From Incurvaria masculella (lineage: Eukaryota > Arthropoda > Insecta > Lepidoptera > Incurvariidae): a stretch of DNA of 64,000 nucleotides. Positions 31,021-43,324 of this stretch are shown one piece after another. The position numbers were made by a program, and so were the translations under genes. Where the stretch lies: the NCBI GenBank assembly GCA_946894095.1, contig OX335654.1:19229687-19293686 (forward strand). Reading direction: 5' to 3'. The notes below the pieces were generated by a model that was not told the DNA's origin, made no database searches, and saw nothing but the letters and a program-made list of their open reading frames with translations. Positions within the stretch are counted from its first letter, which is position 1. The number at the start of each line of letters is the position of its first letter.

Positions 31021-31979
31021 CATTCCACAGCTAAAACTTTAACTGATTTGAAGCAATTCAATGAACGTATGAATTTACTCAATCTGACATAAACGAAAAG
31101 ATAAATTCGTGCTTCCTACTAAAAAAATATAATTAAAGACTGTACGTGTTGTTTACAAGTATGAGTAATTCATACTTCACCAATTAACATAACGAGGGCA
31201 AAACCTCGTCGAGGTGGGTCATACTGGACACAATTAAAATTCCAAGAGTTCAAGTCCAGGGAAAATTAAGGATAATCCGTTGTTTTCCATATTTTCCGAA
31301 AAGATTCGCCTCCGTACCGCGCAACATTTTTTAATTATTCCTATTCATTATGCAAATTGTTGTGCGAAATTAGATCCGCTGCTCTGCTGGCTTGGTAGTA
31401 CTTTGCATCGCTCAAAAACGTGTTCTCTCTTTTTAGCTAGAGTTATTCCAGCGAATTGTCCGTTAACATTTTATACCAACTTGACTGCGTGGTCACTGCA
31501 GTGAAAAAAAAATACCATAGATTAAAGAGGAATGTATAGATAACTAAAGTCATGCAACGTACAAAACTCGCCGAAAACTGCTTATGGCATTTCTAACCAG
31601 AGCCATCTCCCGTCACGGCCAGAACTAATTACAACCTCATTAAACTAAGCTTCATTCCAAATTTTGCCTTGGTAGGAGTAATGAGAACCTTACATTTTAA
31701 TTAAATATTAAGAAATATTATTGTAAATAATAAATATCTTTGATATTCGAAAGAAAAGTAACTGAAATGAAAAAAAAAACTTTATTTGTAGCCATACCGT
31801 ACAAAAAGGAAGAAATTAATGCCATAAGGTATTCTCTTAAATTTAACCTTAGAGGTATAGGAGAGGTGCAGTGAGGCAAAAAAGAAATGTAAAACAAAAT
31901 TAGTTAAAAACAATATTAATTGTTTTGTATCCTGTTTGTTAGTTGCACCGGTGAAAAGAACCTTCTGCAACGGTATAGG
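31021..31979. other. No gene recognised
   Basis: A faint tRNA-like AGTTCAAGTCCAGG at about 31249-31262 only. Confidence 0.35.
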
Positions 31980-32620
31980 ATTTCTATTTTCTGCAATGCA
32001 ATTTTTGCCTTGGATTCAATAACGTATTTGTAGATGTTGCAGCCCAGTAGGTCCAGGTGCTCCGAGACAGATACGACGTTGCCTTGGAAACTCGCTAGGA
32101 GCGGAAAGGGTTCTGCTTTGGCAGATAAAACAAAGCACTGGGTCTTGCGAAAGTCGAAGGCGAAAAGCTTCTTCTGGCCTTAGTTGGCCACTTTCTCGAG
32201 AACAGCTTCCACCTTATTCAATACAGAACGTTGCGCCTCGCTGGGCTGTGCATATCTGCTCCGCCAATCCCTGACATAACGCTCATGCTCCGTGCTGTAA
32301 TCAGCGTAAATGTGAATCATGCCTAGGGACATGGGATGAACATTCAAAATAGCGTTGGTGACAGCACGGAGCCCTGCGGGACACCAGCCCGAATCGGGAA
32401 GTCGTCCAAATTCGCATCATCAACGGCTGCGCATAAGGAGCGGCCCGACAGGAAGCTGTATAGCCATGAGCAAAACTTGGGTGGAATTCCGAAGGATGGG
32501 AGTTTGCCTAGTAGCTCCCGGTGCCCAAACACGGTCTAAGGCTTTGGAGATGTCTAATGCTACTGCCAGCAACTCCCTAAAATTGTTCAGCCTTTCGGCC
32601 CAGATTATCTCCTGTTGATC
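31980..32620 (-). pseudogene. Non-LTR retrotransposon reverse transcriptase fragment (jockey/CR1-like)
   Basis: The minus strand encodes the palm motif GVPQGSVLSPTLF (about 32340-32392), preceded by LYSFLSGRSLCAAVDDANLD, which is typical of jockey-type reverse transcriptases. The next motif reads IYADYST instead of a YADD catalytic box (about 32290-32325), and an in-frame stop follows further on. The element would copy its RNA at a nicked target, but this piece lacks the endonuclease and the C-terminus, has a damaged active site and is frameshifted. Dead fragment. Confidence 0.8.
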
Positions 32621-32669
32621 TTACTTTTAGGAAACTGTACCGCCATGTTTTATTTATATATATTTGTAA

Positions 32670-33151
32670 TATACAGGCTGTCCCAGTACGTGACGATATT
32701 TTTTTTATTCTTTATTTTAGAAGTAATCTACTAAGTGTTAAACCATTATGAAATCTGTATTGAATAAGCAAATTTCTGAAATGACTTGTCTAAAAAACTT
32801 AGTACGTTTTTTTTTTCAGTACAGTAGGTTGAAGTTGGGCAAAGTATTTTTTTTAATTTTTAGTTGAGAGAACGAGCCAGTTTCTTCTAAACTGTTTAAG
32901 GCTACCATTCATAGAAGCATTACTCAGGGCTATATTGCAAAAGTCAAACCGAGCTAACGTTATAATCTGCAGCAACAAGGTTGGAGTGATCGTAACAGGT
33001 TGTTGATTTTTTAGTTTTTTCTTAAAATACTTATAGTTTTATACTGTGGCCTTGGTGCACGCGTCTAGAATGCGTTTATTTTTTTGATAGCTGCGATTAC
33101 TTGCTCTATCACCTGATTTCATTTTATGGTCCGTACTGGGACACCTGTATA
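32670..33151 (+). mobile_element. Mariner-type remnant with terminal inverted repeats
   Basis: The ends ATACAGGCTGTCCCAGTACG and GTACTGGGACACCTGTAT are inverted repeats next to TA-rich flanks. Near the right end the plus strand can read LSPDFILW, like the last catalytic segment of IS630/mariner transposases. The rest is too decayed to read. Confidence 0.7.
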
Positions 33152-33229
33152 TAAAAAATTATTTGTGACTAGTTCCAATAACTGCAGTTAACTAGGTAGC
33201 TGTGGCTTCATCCGGTAATTATATGTACT

Positions 33230-33420
33230 CATTTCATTTCATTTTTATTCATTCTATAGGTACATTACATACACTCAGATACGTCACAACAACGTACATA
33301 TCTTAACTACTGTTCTGAATGTATGTTTTATAATTCAGTTTCAGTTTCAGTTTCTTTATTTCTTCCATTAGATGTATATTACACACTCGGATTCGTCATT
33401 TTTTTTTCCTGTCGGTTCGA
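33230..33420 (-). mobile_element. Two adjacent LINE 3' ends
   Basis: Two segments (about 33230-33295 and 33340-33410) share ATTACACACTCGGATTCGTC-like sequence and T-rich starts. On the minus strand they end in AATAAA-type tails. Related to the insertion at 15509-15668. Confidence 0.5.
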
Positions 33421-34052
33421 TTACTTCTGGCGAAGAAGAGCCGACAAGATGATGAATGATTTGGATTATTTACTACTCATTGTATTTCCACCTACGATGT
33501 TTTGATAGTATGTAGATTGCTATCTACTATTATATTAAAACTTGATCTGTTGTTGTTTCGATAAAACTTGTTGTTTCCCATGGTAGTCCTGACCTCCCGT
33601 GACCTCCCCTTGGAACTACCAATCAGTTAGTTCCCATTTCAGACCAACATACCAGTATCAGCAAATAACCCACTTTAACAGGAACTACACGAAAAACGGT
33701 CGGCTGTGGATACATTTCATCCGAAGCATCGCGTTGCGAGAGTCGAAAATTGCAAATCAGATTTCTAGAAAGTTTTGGAATCCTTTGTACTTTCGGGATT
33801 GATTATCAATTGTTTTGTGTTCGTAACGAAAGTTTTAGAATAGCCGGCGGGCTGCCGTCGGACTTATCTTGTTACTTACGTCACCTAGCAACGTCGGGTA
33901 TTCAAACTTCAGCTTATTGAAACAGACCGAATTGAGGAATGGATAGTTTGGTTAAGGAATCAAGATAGCAGTTTTCTACGCTATCGAATATCAAACAGTA
34001 TATTATAGTCTACGCCAGGCCTTCACATTTGTGGTGCCCGACAACCTCCATT
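33421..34052. other. No gene recognised
   Basis: Nothing supported. Confidence 0.35.
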
Positions 34053-34437
34053 GTCAGCCTCAGTGGCCCAGTGGCGCGACACTTCGGCGATCGCTCTCCG
34101 AAGTTAAGCAACGCTGGGTCCGGTCTGGTCTTGGATGGGTGACCATTCGACCGTTGAGAGAGGCTGGCCGTGGTTCGGATTCCACGTTAAGCTGTAGGTC
34201 CCCTTCCTTACTTACTAGGTGGTAGGGTTTATCCCGCCCGGGTTGGTACCATCGCATTGGATGAACGATGGTCGAAGCGGCAATGAAAATTGTCCGTGTT
34301 TTCCATCCAGTTCAATGTAGTCGTGCAATATAAGGAAGGTCCTGGCATGGCACCTAGTTCCCATGTGGTGTATTGGGCTAATACCATGACAGAACTTGTG
34401 GTATTAGCCATCCATGTCCAGTCACATAAAAAAAAAA
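34053..34437 (+). mobile_element. SINE with 5S rRNA-derived head, copy 2
   Basis: Near-identical to the copy at 22798 over head and body, with an A10-type tail. Confidence 0.9.
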
Positions 34438-34442
34438 CCGCC

Positions 34443-34590
34443 ATGGGCTTTCGAATTTACACGGGGCCTGCTTAAACTATTCTGGCCGGCCAGGTGCTTT
34501 TTCACCCCATGCATGAAGCACCCCAGGTTGTACTCTGGAAGAAATATCTCGGCAGGGAGTGCGTTCCACAGTTTACCGACCATATTAAGG
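34443..34590 (-). pseudogene. LINE reverse transcriptase C-terminal fragment
   Basis: The minus strand reads GKLWNALPAEIFLPEYNLG followed by CFMHGVKKHLAGQ. LWNALP with a following FK/VK-HL segment is the usual end of jockey/CR1-type second frames. It abuts the A tail of the preceding SINE. Confidence 0.75.
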
Positions 34591-34646
34591 CAGGATTGAG
34601 AGGATCGGTTGGATCTTATTTAGGGAATGACCTGTACCGGCCTGGA

Positions 34647-34763
34647 CGTGTATTCTTGGCATTCAGTCATTGCGAATTCAGTAGAGTTAACAGAAGAAGA
34701 ATTTACTTTGACATTACTGTTAACTCTACTGAATCCGCAATGACTGAATGCCGAGAATACACG
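34647..34763. repeat. Foldback with about 46-bp arms
   Basis: GTGTATTCTTGGCATTCAGT and GTTAACAG mark the left arm; the right arm is its complement with few mismatches, around a loop of under 30 bp. The TATTCTTGGCATTCAGT end is shared in part with the foldback at 7944-8159. A single transcript across it would form a long hairpin. Confidence 0.75.
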
Positions 34764-35499
34764 CCCTGTTCCGCGTTGAGCGATGGTAAAAAGGGGACGA
34801 TGGGATGGCGTTATGCAGCTCCAAACAGCGTAATCCGCGGTAGGGACGATAGAATACAGAGAGAGAACCTGCATCTCTTAAAAGTTCTCTAAATTCTAAA
34901 AAATCATCATCAAAAAAATTTACTGCTACGGAACCTTATTTTAACGTATTAAGAAGAATGGCTGTTATCTAAGCATATTAATATATATTTTTTCTTTTTA
35001 GATTTTTTATGTTCTCTAATTTGTATTTTTTTAGGAAGCTTATATGGAATACATTTTCAAAAAGATAACGCTTCGAATCTTTTTTAGTTACACTTAAAAA
35101 ATAATGCCCGTATTACTAATCACCTATACTAACTTAAAGACCGCACACAAGTATAACGAATAATTTAAATCTTTCAAGCGCATCCGACTTCTACCTTCCC
35201 AATCTATCGCCGCTCATTCAGGCTCGATTGACCCATTTCCGGTTCCGACGGAGTTTCCGTTTTACGAAAGCCATTTTCTATTTACATTTTTACGACACAA
35301 TTTCGAAAATATTCCTGCAACGGCTCGGGTTATTTATTATCCAATCAACGGCGCGACGCCTTTACACTTTTTGTTTCAACTTAGATTGGACAGCGGCTGC
35401 TGCATTCAATCTTTAAAATCGGAAACTCTTCATTGGATTTGGTAAATCAGCCTCAGTGAGCATGAAAGTACGGGAGTAAGAACCGCAACTTACGTGTAT
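34764..35499. other. No gene recognised
   Basis: Nothing supported. Confidence 0.35.
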
Positions 35500-36030
35500 G
35501 GGGGCGGCGCGGAGCCGGTGAATGATTTTATAAATATATACATACATACCTTCACGCCGCTCTCCCGGAGGGGTAGGCGGAGATGATAGAGCGCCGCATG
35601 GCACGATCACAGCACACCACTTTCGCTTCATCTACAGACATACATCTTTTCATACATGCTCTACGATTACGGGTGCTACGTACCAGCCCTTTATGAAGAA
35701 TTACATATATTTGGTCGCGCTACGTTCTCCTAGGTCGCCCGGGCACGACACTTTCGTTCACTGCTGCTCTGTAAATTTGTTTCGTAATTTTTCGTCATCC
35801 ATTCGTTCCATATGTCCAAACCATCTTAGCACTCCTTTCTCGATTCTAGTCACATCATTTTTCAATTGACACTGCTCTCTGGACTGCTCACAAACGACTG
35901 GGCGTTTCTAAATTTGTCCGTTAGATTAACTTTCCTCAAGAAACGCATATCTACTGCATTTATTATAATATTCGTGCCTCTTTTGCTGTACCCAAGTTTC
36001 GCTTCCATACATAATAGGTACGAAATCTTT
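35500..36030 (-). pseudogene. Endonuclease-reverse-transcriptase LINE, C-terminal remnant
   Basis: The minus strand holds pieces in order of the C-terminal region of a common lepidopteran LINE: MEAKLGYSKRGTN with INAVDMRFLRKVN (about 35890-36020), then a WFGHMERMDDE-type segment near 35800-35830, then a CCDRAM-RRSIISAYPSGR-like end near 35570-35620. Frame changes separate the pieces. The same C-terminal tail recurs at 53838. Confidence 0.7.
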
Positions 36031-36616
36031 CTAAGATACCACATATTTTTATGGCCGTGTCAGGAATATTTATGTTACAATAATAAATTAAATAATATGC
36101 ATTTAAAACCACCTTGGATGCCCTACATTAAACATGTCTTTACCCTTTGAAAGTAAATTCATTAAAAATAGGGCACAGAGCATAAAATAATTCAAATTAT
36201 GTAACCCTGTGATGCCCATCCCACAGTTGAGGCGGCCGCTAGCAAAGTGGATTCCGGTCGCAGTAACCCAGTTACATGCCGGCTGTTCCAACTAACTCCT
36301 GCCTCCCCTCAGCCCTCGGCTGCAACGAAACTTCGTTGCCAGGAATAGACGAAGTCAAATTAGGGATTATCTCAACTCCTATCGCGTAAGGTGTATGCAT
36401 AAATGCTGGATAGTTAGGAGTATACATTTACTGTAATAAAAAACTCGAATAATAAACAATTGATATTTTCTATGTATTCTTATTTTAGCTCAAACAAAAT
36501 TAAAAAAAGAAATTTACTGATAATCCAAGGTTACTTCATAAAGACGTACACTTATTTACCCCCATAGTGTTGCTGTAATTAGATTTTATTTTGCTCACGT
36601 GTACCTACTTCTGTTG
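36031..36616. other. No gene recognised
   Basis: Nothing supported; about 36200-36330 is locally GC-richer. Confidence 0.35.
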
Positions 36617-37382
36617 TATAGTGCCACATAGCTTATTTTGCGCGTGGCGAAAATCGAAACTAAACCGTCGCCATCTTGAACGTCATTCTGCTATCTGATT
36701 TGCCCATACGCTTTGCTCTGTCTTTGTCAAATGTTTTTCAGAATTTTAAATGCGTCAAATCATGCCTAAGGTGTACAAAAGTGAAGTTCGAGAGATTGTC
36801 TAGAAGGTCCTCGAAGTTCTTCGGCCTCGAAGAACTATCACATAGTTCTTCGAGGACGAAAAGGAAATAAATGGGCCTATAATCATATTTCAAAACGTTA
36901 CCAAGCGTATCTTCGCGGCTACAGGTATGTGTTGCCATTATGTAGTCCCACATAGATCATTTTGCGCCTGGCTGGGGGCACCACTGAAGTGTTATGGTTG
37001 CCAAAGGAAATAAAATCCCCCATTTATAGGTGAACATTTTACAAACCATCACTACAATAAACTCAGCCTAGAAGGAATAAATAGTGGGTAAGACGATTTT
37101 TCGCAATGGCAACCCATGCCTATAACGGCGAAGATGCCCTCGGTGCCTCGGTGTATGGGATTATTGCCCATTTCTTTCCCTTTTCGTCCTCGAAGAACTT
37201 TCTCACATTCAAAACAATCTTTTAACTCCACTTTTGTACACTTTAGACATTATTTTACGCGATTGAAATACCTAAATGCAGAGCTCAACATAAGGGGAAA
37301 TCTGACAGCCGAATGACATTCAAGATGGCGTCCGTTCAGTTTCGGTTTTGGCCACGCGAAAAATAAGCTATGTGGGACTATA
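36617..37382. mobile_element. Foldback element with long inverted arms
   Basis: The ends TATAGTGCCACATAGC and GCTATGTGGGACTATA are inverted. The arms continue through CGCGTGGC, TTCGGTTTTGG-like and CAAGATGGCG sequence. A second copy of the end motif (AGTCCCACATAGATCATTTT) lies inside at about 36944-36963, so the structure is compound. A short hairpin with AGTTCTTCG arms sits near 36815-36860. Confidence 0.65.
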
Positions 37383-37984
37383 ACAATGCCCACCCTTTAT
37401 TAATCGCTCACTTACCTGTTCACCCGGCGAGTTCATTGGCCATGGTTACCCCCTCTTAGTTCGAGGTCGAGCGCACAAATTCCATTACCTGTGTCATTTA
37501 CGTGTACTCGTTTGGAATTAACTGTTTTTTAGCCATCGAAGAGACCTAAGCGATCTGAAAATAGTGAATTGCTGGGCAAGTGACACGCTGACCCTGCCGG
37601 GCGGGGAGAGCGAGACGAGGCGCGGGAGGCGAGGGGTGAGCGCGGAACTCGACCGTGATTGATCCCTGCCACCCGAGTCCCAGCGATCGATCATCGGCGT
37701 GATTGATTGATGATCGATGCGTTAAGTGATTTATACGGCTCGGTTCGCTACGTCACCTGCGATGTGAATATAACCATAGAACGTAAATGAAAGCATAAAC
37801 TAACGAATTTTTCAGTTCATTAACGTTAGTTCATTACTGTCTCAGCTGTGGGCGTCGGCTTCCGGAGCTGTGGGTTTCGTATTCGTTTCTGTGCAATTCT
37901 TAGGTCTATTTTTTTAGGCCAATTAGAGTTAAGTTTGACGGGCGGCTGGTTTTTATAATTATTGAATAGTCTTCACCAAAATGT
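37383..37984. other. Unassigned stretch with a GC-rich patch
   Basis: About 37590-37670 is G-rich (GGGCGGGGAGAGCGAGACG). It is followed by a cluster of GATCGATCATC and GATTGATTGATGATCGATG motifs near 37682-37720. Promoter-like, but no transcript can be inferred. Confidence 0.35.
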
Positions 37985-38215
37985 TCTGAGGTAACAAATA
38001 AAAAAAAGACAAAAACGTAATAATAATTTATAGACCAGTGAAGTTTCTTTGCGGGTTCTTCTTCACTAGTTGATCGAATCCGCGGATCAATCAAATTGTG
38101 ACATCGACTTCGTGTAGTTTGACTAGAAGTAGAATAAGTAAATAAATGAAATGAAATTAAATATAAAAAAATACAGTCGTATTGAGAACCACCTCTTTTT
38201 TTGAAGTCATTTAAA
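37985..38215 (+). mobile_element. Unclassified retroposon 3' segment, copy 2, plus AACCGACTTC-family scrap
   Basis: GTGAAGTTTCTTTGCGGGTT and GTGTAGTTTGACTAG match 25240-25370. It is followed by CTCTTTTTTTGAAGTCATTT (about 38190-38210). Confidence 0.45.
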
Positions 38216-38732
38216 AAGGATTGAAATAAATCATTTGCTCATTGCGACTCGTGACTAGAGTATCATTTACATGAATAATATGTCAGAGACACGTGAGAGT
38301 ACATTTTAAGGGCCTGGCGTACACGATATATCTAGCTATATTAAAAACAAATGAGGTGATTTTGAACACGAAACGAAAGATCTTTTTTTTTCTATAACGT
38401 TTTTTTAACCTTTTTCTTGCCACTACATCCTGTTGATTCGAACCCTAATATATTTCAACTGTCTATACTCACACACGGTGACAAAAAACCAGCCGAACCC
38501 CCGATGACAGGAAGTACAGTTTATAAAAGTTAATTTCGAACATTTTCAATAAAAAAATCCAATTAGTATCGCGACCTATTATTTTTAATGCAAAATTCTT
38601 TACTCTCGACACAGTGTGCATGCATTTGACAGTAGGTTCTCGACTACAATCAATACAACCCTGAAACACTCAAACTTTGATATTTGTAACAGCGCGCATC
38701 CATTTTGTTAAATGCATTGAGTTATTAAATAC
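38216..38732. other. No gene recognised
   Basis: Nothing supported. Confidence 0.35.
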
Positions 38733-38885
38733 TTAGCCCCGATTGCACAAGGAGACGGCTGAGTTAATCAATGTTAAAATACATCACTTTTAGTGAACCG
38801 CATGGAGTTTCTTCCATACTGTCTAAATAAAGTAACGTGTCTTATAATACTTTTATGTTGATTTTTATTTATACTTCGATTAAAG
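38733..38885 (+). mobile_element. TIR miniature element, family C, right end eroded
   Basis: TTAGCCCCGATTGCAC at the left end and CACTTTTAGTGAACCGCATG inside match 58585-58749. The right terminal repeat is not recognisable. Confidence 0.7.
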
Positions 38886-39323
38886 TTAGCAATCAACTCT
38901 ATACTAAGAATCGATCTGTCATATGATCTATGTCACTAGTTCGAAAGTTGAAAATCGGAGAGTGAGCAACAAATACGAATTGGAAACTTGTGCATTAAGG
39001 AGTAGTTACAGTGAAGCGTAGTATTAAGAATTGTACGTTCGTTATCTTCATTTGTTTGTTTCAAGCTTGCGTGTGCAAGTTTATATTTCTACTACTGCCA
39101 AAATGATAAACAGTATCATTCTAAGCCACTTAAGACGACTGGAGCCTTTGCTATCAGGATATAAACTAAAATGAAGCTCAAACGATGCAGTGTACTGATA
39201 AAAGTTTAAATAAAAATCTCCCAAAGCCGAGAGAAAAAACCTTTTACAAAATGAATACGTTTTTATCACGACTCCGTGGAACAATGTGAAAACCCTTTTG
39301 CCGAACAATATTATCTGATATTT
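38886..39323. other. No gene recognised
   Basis: Nothing supported. Confidence 0.35.
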
Positions 39324-39628
39324 AAAAAAACCGGCCAAGTGCGAGTCGAACTCGCGCACGAAGGGTTCCGTACAATCGTACGAAATTTAACACAAAAAAA
39401 GTTTTTTGTATGGTGGCCACCATACAAAAATTGATTTTTTATTATTTTTAAATTTTACCTATTTGTTGTTATAGCGGACAAATAAATACACACCCTGTAA
39501 ACATTTCAGCTGCCTATACCTATTACGGTTCGTGAGATACAGTCCTGTGACAGACGGTCGGACGGACGGACAGCGGAGGCTTAGTAATAGGGTTCCGTTG
39601 ACACCCTTTGGGTACGGAACCCTAAAAA
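39324..39628 (+). mobile_element. CCGT-microsatellite element, copy 12, full length
   Basis: Complete from CCGGCCAAGTGCGAGTCG to the terminal hairpin. It carries a small local duplication around GGTGGCCACCATAC. Confidence 0.85.
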
Positions 39629-39875
39629 GATAAAAAACAAAAATTATTTTGCATCCAGAATGATTACCAAAATGTATGTATCAACCGATAGTTGCTGGAG
39701 ACCTCGTGAGTCTATCTTTGGCATATTATATTAGTTTTTTTTCTATAGAGGGTATAGATAGGTAACTTCGCTAATTTACTGGGCTTCGCTAGTCCCGCCA
39801 CTATAAGTTATTCTGTGGTCCCGCCCCAAGCGGTTGGGTCACCAACGAATTCTAGAATGGTAAGTCAAATGTCTG

Positions 39876-39920
39876 TCTACACCACAGAAATCGGAATAAT
39901 TCTGATTTCTGTGGTCTACA
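39876..39920. repeat. Short palindrome
   Basis: ACCACAGAAATC and GATTTCTGTGGT are perfect inverted repeats around a 10-bp spacer. Confidence 0.75.
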
Positions 39921-39957
39921 CTCTAGTGACTGGTGGCAAACTAGAATGAAAAATACA

Positions 39958-40055
39958 ATAAAAAAGTTTTCTGTTGGCGTGGCTCGAACCTGCCGCACTT
40001 TGTCTGAGCATACCCGTAGCGAAGTAGGTAGTTAACCATTAGGCAACCGTAAAAA
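39958..40055 (-). repeat. tRNA-like SINE head
   Basis: Minus strand: TGCCTAATGGTTAACTACC (D-arm/A-box-like) and GGCAGGTTCGAGCCACGCC (T-arm/B-box-like), about 40 bases apart. There is no matching acceptor stem and no anticodon stem I can close, so a SINE head or tRNA pseudogene is likelier than a functional tRNA. Confidence 0.5.
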
Positions 40056-41129
40056 TGTCGAACAGTGCTAATTTGAAGCATGTGAGCTGCTGTATTGGTT
40101 ATAAATACTTCTACATTTTTATCACGAATCTGTCTTTTCATAGCATAAAATTTAATAGTTTTTCACTTGAATTGAATGAACTTGCTTACAGATACAATAC
40201 AACACAATTATTATGGGTATAAAATCCACAATAAATAAAAAAGGTAATATATATGTAGTTTGGAAGCAAGGCGTCGCGCTTTGGATCCATAATTTCGGAT
40301 CGCAATTTATGTATGTTGATAAGCCGCTGGCTGACAGTTCTAATAGTATGGAATTCGTTGAGATTTACCACTAACAATAAAGCTGAACTTTGTAAGATTC
40401 AGATGAATACAGTGGTCGATAAAGTATACACGATTTGGATTGAGTACTATCAAAATAGATTATATACCTATGTACACCAAAATCTTTACAAAAAAGCCCT
40501 AAGAATTTATTTCACGCTTGTTATAAGAACGCTTCCTCACAAAATATAGGTTATTCGGGGGATCGGATATGGGGAATCAGTTTTTATTGTTGAACTATGT
40601 GCTACGTCGATGACTTAATTGATTAATATTATCGATTATAGAGATTAAGCAGCACTATAACCTTTCTGCCTTTGTTCAACGCGGACACATTCACAGTCAC
40701 CATTCCAAAAATGAGAACCAACTAATCTTCTAGATCTGTTATATTCTGGTTTTGGGATTGGGCAAAAATGCTTTCGTATGTCCGGCTATTATTCTCTACA
40801 GGTCGCATTTGTCAACCGGTTCTCGTGAAATTTTGTGAGCAGGTTCGATTATTTTATTGATATTTTTAGCAATTTATGAAAATTAATAAAAAAATTAAAA
40901 ATGTTCCAAAAATGTCAAATGTTCAAGTGCGATTCGAATGCGAGTGCGAATCCAGAGTGGATTTGTCTTTTCCGACAGAACGAAAATACAAAGTGCCGCT
41001 TATTTAACGACGTTGATTTTTGTTCCGGCACTTTTGTGCCGCGCGTGTTAATAAGGGTTAAAACATCGATATCTATAATAAAGCGTCCAATTTATTTCTG
41101 CATGACCCTCGTGTATAGAGTGTATGGTA
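40056..41129. other. No gene recognised
   Basis: Short frames only. Confidence 0.4.
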
Positions 41130-41215
41130 TCGAATTCCCACGTGGTGTGTTGGGTTGATATCGTTACATTAGGTATGGTATAGCTATGTATGCCGTGTTC
41201 CATAAAAACATATAA
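41130..41215 (+). mobile_element. SINE tail fragment
   Basis: TTCCCACGTGGTGTGTTGGG and a diverged CATAAAAACAT tail. Confidence 0.55.
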
Positions 41216-42146
41216 TCTTTAGTTTATTATTGATTTTGAAACCTTGTTTTCAAAGTTTCCCCGTTCATCATTTCCATGCCACAGGAACATTAAAAGGATT
41301 GGTTTTAGTGGCGAATAAAGAATTACATTACAATATCTATATAAATAAAATGTCATTAGAATAGTTTGCCATCGGCTCACGAGTTAAGATAACCGGGTGT
41401 GTAAGCGGCACTCCACGTCAATCTAGCTCAGACGCTATCGCCTATCGCTCTGGGTAAGTGCTGCCAACAAGCATTGCAGGTGTACGAGTGTACGTACCGG
41501 TCGGTGTACAAGGTACAGGTGTACACCTGCACACTGTAGCTGTTGGGGCTTTAGCTATTGTTCAGAAACCCGCCTCGAAGGAGAGAGAAGATAATGCGGG
41601 TGTTTCAGGGAAAGACGATAATGTTTACCGAGCCTTAACATAAATATGTCGGACTCAAATGAATATGCAGGGATGCTGCATATTCCACCAACTTCATTCT
41701 TCTTGGTGGTCGACTTCATAAAGTCCAAAAAGCATTAGGTCCAAAACCAAGAACATCCAAAAGTATGTATTTTTCGTGTTTATTATAAAATGCAAATAAT
41801 CAAACCTCACCTAACCGAATTTGAGTTTTGGACTTTGTGCTTTATGGACCTTATGATGCGTCCCCATCTCATGATTTCTTAGGTTTGAGAGAGATGTCAC
41901 GCAAGATACTATTAGCCAGAAGCAGCTTCCAAGTTTGAGAGAGTTTAATCGATTATCTTCAAAGTAATCATGGCTAAGTTAACAGCATAGTTTGTACATT
42001 GGAACGGTTGAAGAGGCAGTTTCTTGAGATGCAATTTTATTTTATCAAAATGAATAGAGTTTTTTAAGTTCCACATTACATTTCGTCTTTTGTAATACCA
42101 TTTCAGAGATCTGACAACCTTCTTTTATTAGAATCCAGATTTGGTT
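41216..42146. other. Unassigned, with a foldback at 41713-41857
   Basis: Inverted arms of about 33 bp (TAAAGTCCAAAAAGC and GCTTTATGGACC types) at 41713-41745 and 41825-41857. Otherwise nothing recognised. Confidence 0.45.
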
Positions 42147-42794
42147 TTAAGGTGGCCCAACCCGCTCAACTCCCCATACAAACGGGGAAAGAAGATCACG
42201 CCCATATTTCTTGTCAGAGATCCAAAATTTTGCTGAAAATAGCTTTATTTGATCGAACTAGATGTCTGATGACCATTGGAATTGTAAAGTTGTGTTTGGT
42301 TTCTAAGCTATAAGGTCCGAATGTTCGAATTTTTCGCGCGTTTTATACAATAACTTTGGAGGTGGATTACGCAATGATGAAGTAAGAACATCCTAAAAAG
42401 ATTAATCATCAGACATAGCTTATTTAATCAAGCTATAAGTCGTTTTGAAATGAAAATTTTCGTAAATCTTACCAAATCGTACACTATGCACATCGTCTTT
42501 TTAACCGACTTCAAAAAAAGGAGGAGGTTATCAATTCGTCTGTATGTTTTTTTTTTTTTTTGTTTTTTTTTTTTTATGTTTGTTACCTCATAACTTTTGC
42601 CTGGGTGAACCGATTTTGATGATTATTTTTTTAAATGAAAGCTAGTGCTTCCCAAGTGGTCCCATTTTAATTTGGTTAAGTTCTGACAATGATATCCATG
42701 AGGAAATCATATAAGTCTTAAATTTGTATTAAGTATGTGCGCGACAAATGGACGAATAACTCAATATCACGCCAACCGATTTCGATGATTCTTT

Positions 42795-43104
42795 TTTAGG
42801 GTTCCGTACCCAAAGGGTGAAAACGGAACCCTATTACTAAGCCTCCGTTGTCCGTCCGTCCGTCCGTCCGTCCGTCTGTCCGTCTGTCACAGGGCTGTAT
42901 CTCATGAACCGTAATAGGTAGGCAGCTGAAAGTTTCACAGAGTGTGTATAATTTTTGCCGCTATAACAACAAATAGGTAACATTTAAGAATAATAAGAAT
43001 TAAAGGGGGTCCCCATACAAAAAACGTGTTTTTTTGTGTTAAATCTTGTTCGATGGTACGGAACCCTTCGTGTGCGAGCCCGACTCGTACTTGGCCGGTT
43101 TTTA
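42795..43104 (-). mobile_element. CCGT-microsatellite element, copy 13, nested in the Helitron body
   Basis: Sits inside the segment GATTCTTTTTTT-ATTGGAAAGG that is continuous at 19720-19730, so the target is a T run and no clear flanking duplication beyond T's is seen. This gives a filled/empty pair for the family and shows it is younger than the Helitron body. Confidence 0.85.
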
Positions 43105-43324
43105 TTGGAAAGGACGTGCACAAATTAGTAAGTGTACTTCAGATTCACTAAAAATAAGATTATTTTCAAAACCTGATTAGAATGCTTCAAATGTAGATGT
43201 CGCTGAAACTCAAATTCATCAAATTAACGATAATCGGCCGAATCTTTTATAGGCTATCCGAATATTTGAGTTACCTACCGTGACTTGTAACGCAAAGTGT
43301 TCTAATTACATTACTTAAGGTGTA

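Noticed and set aside
34494..34892. 132-residue plus-strand frame
   Set aside because: It spans the antisense of a LINE C-terminus and a palindromic foldback, so it is a chance frame.
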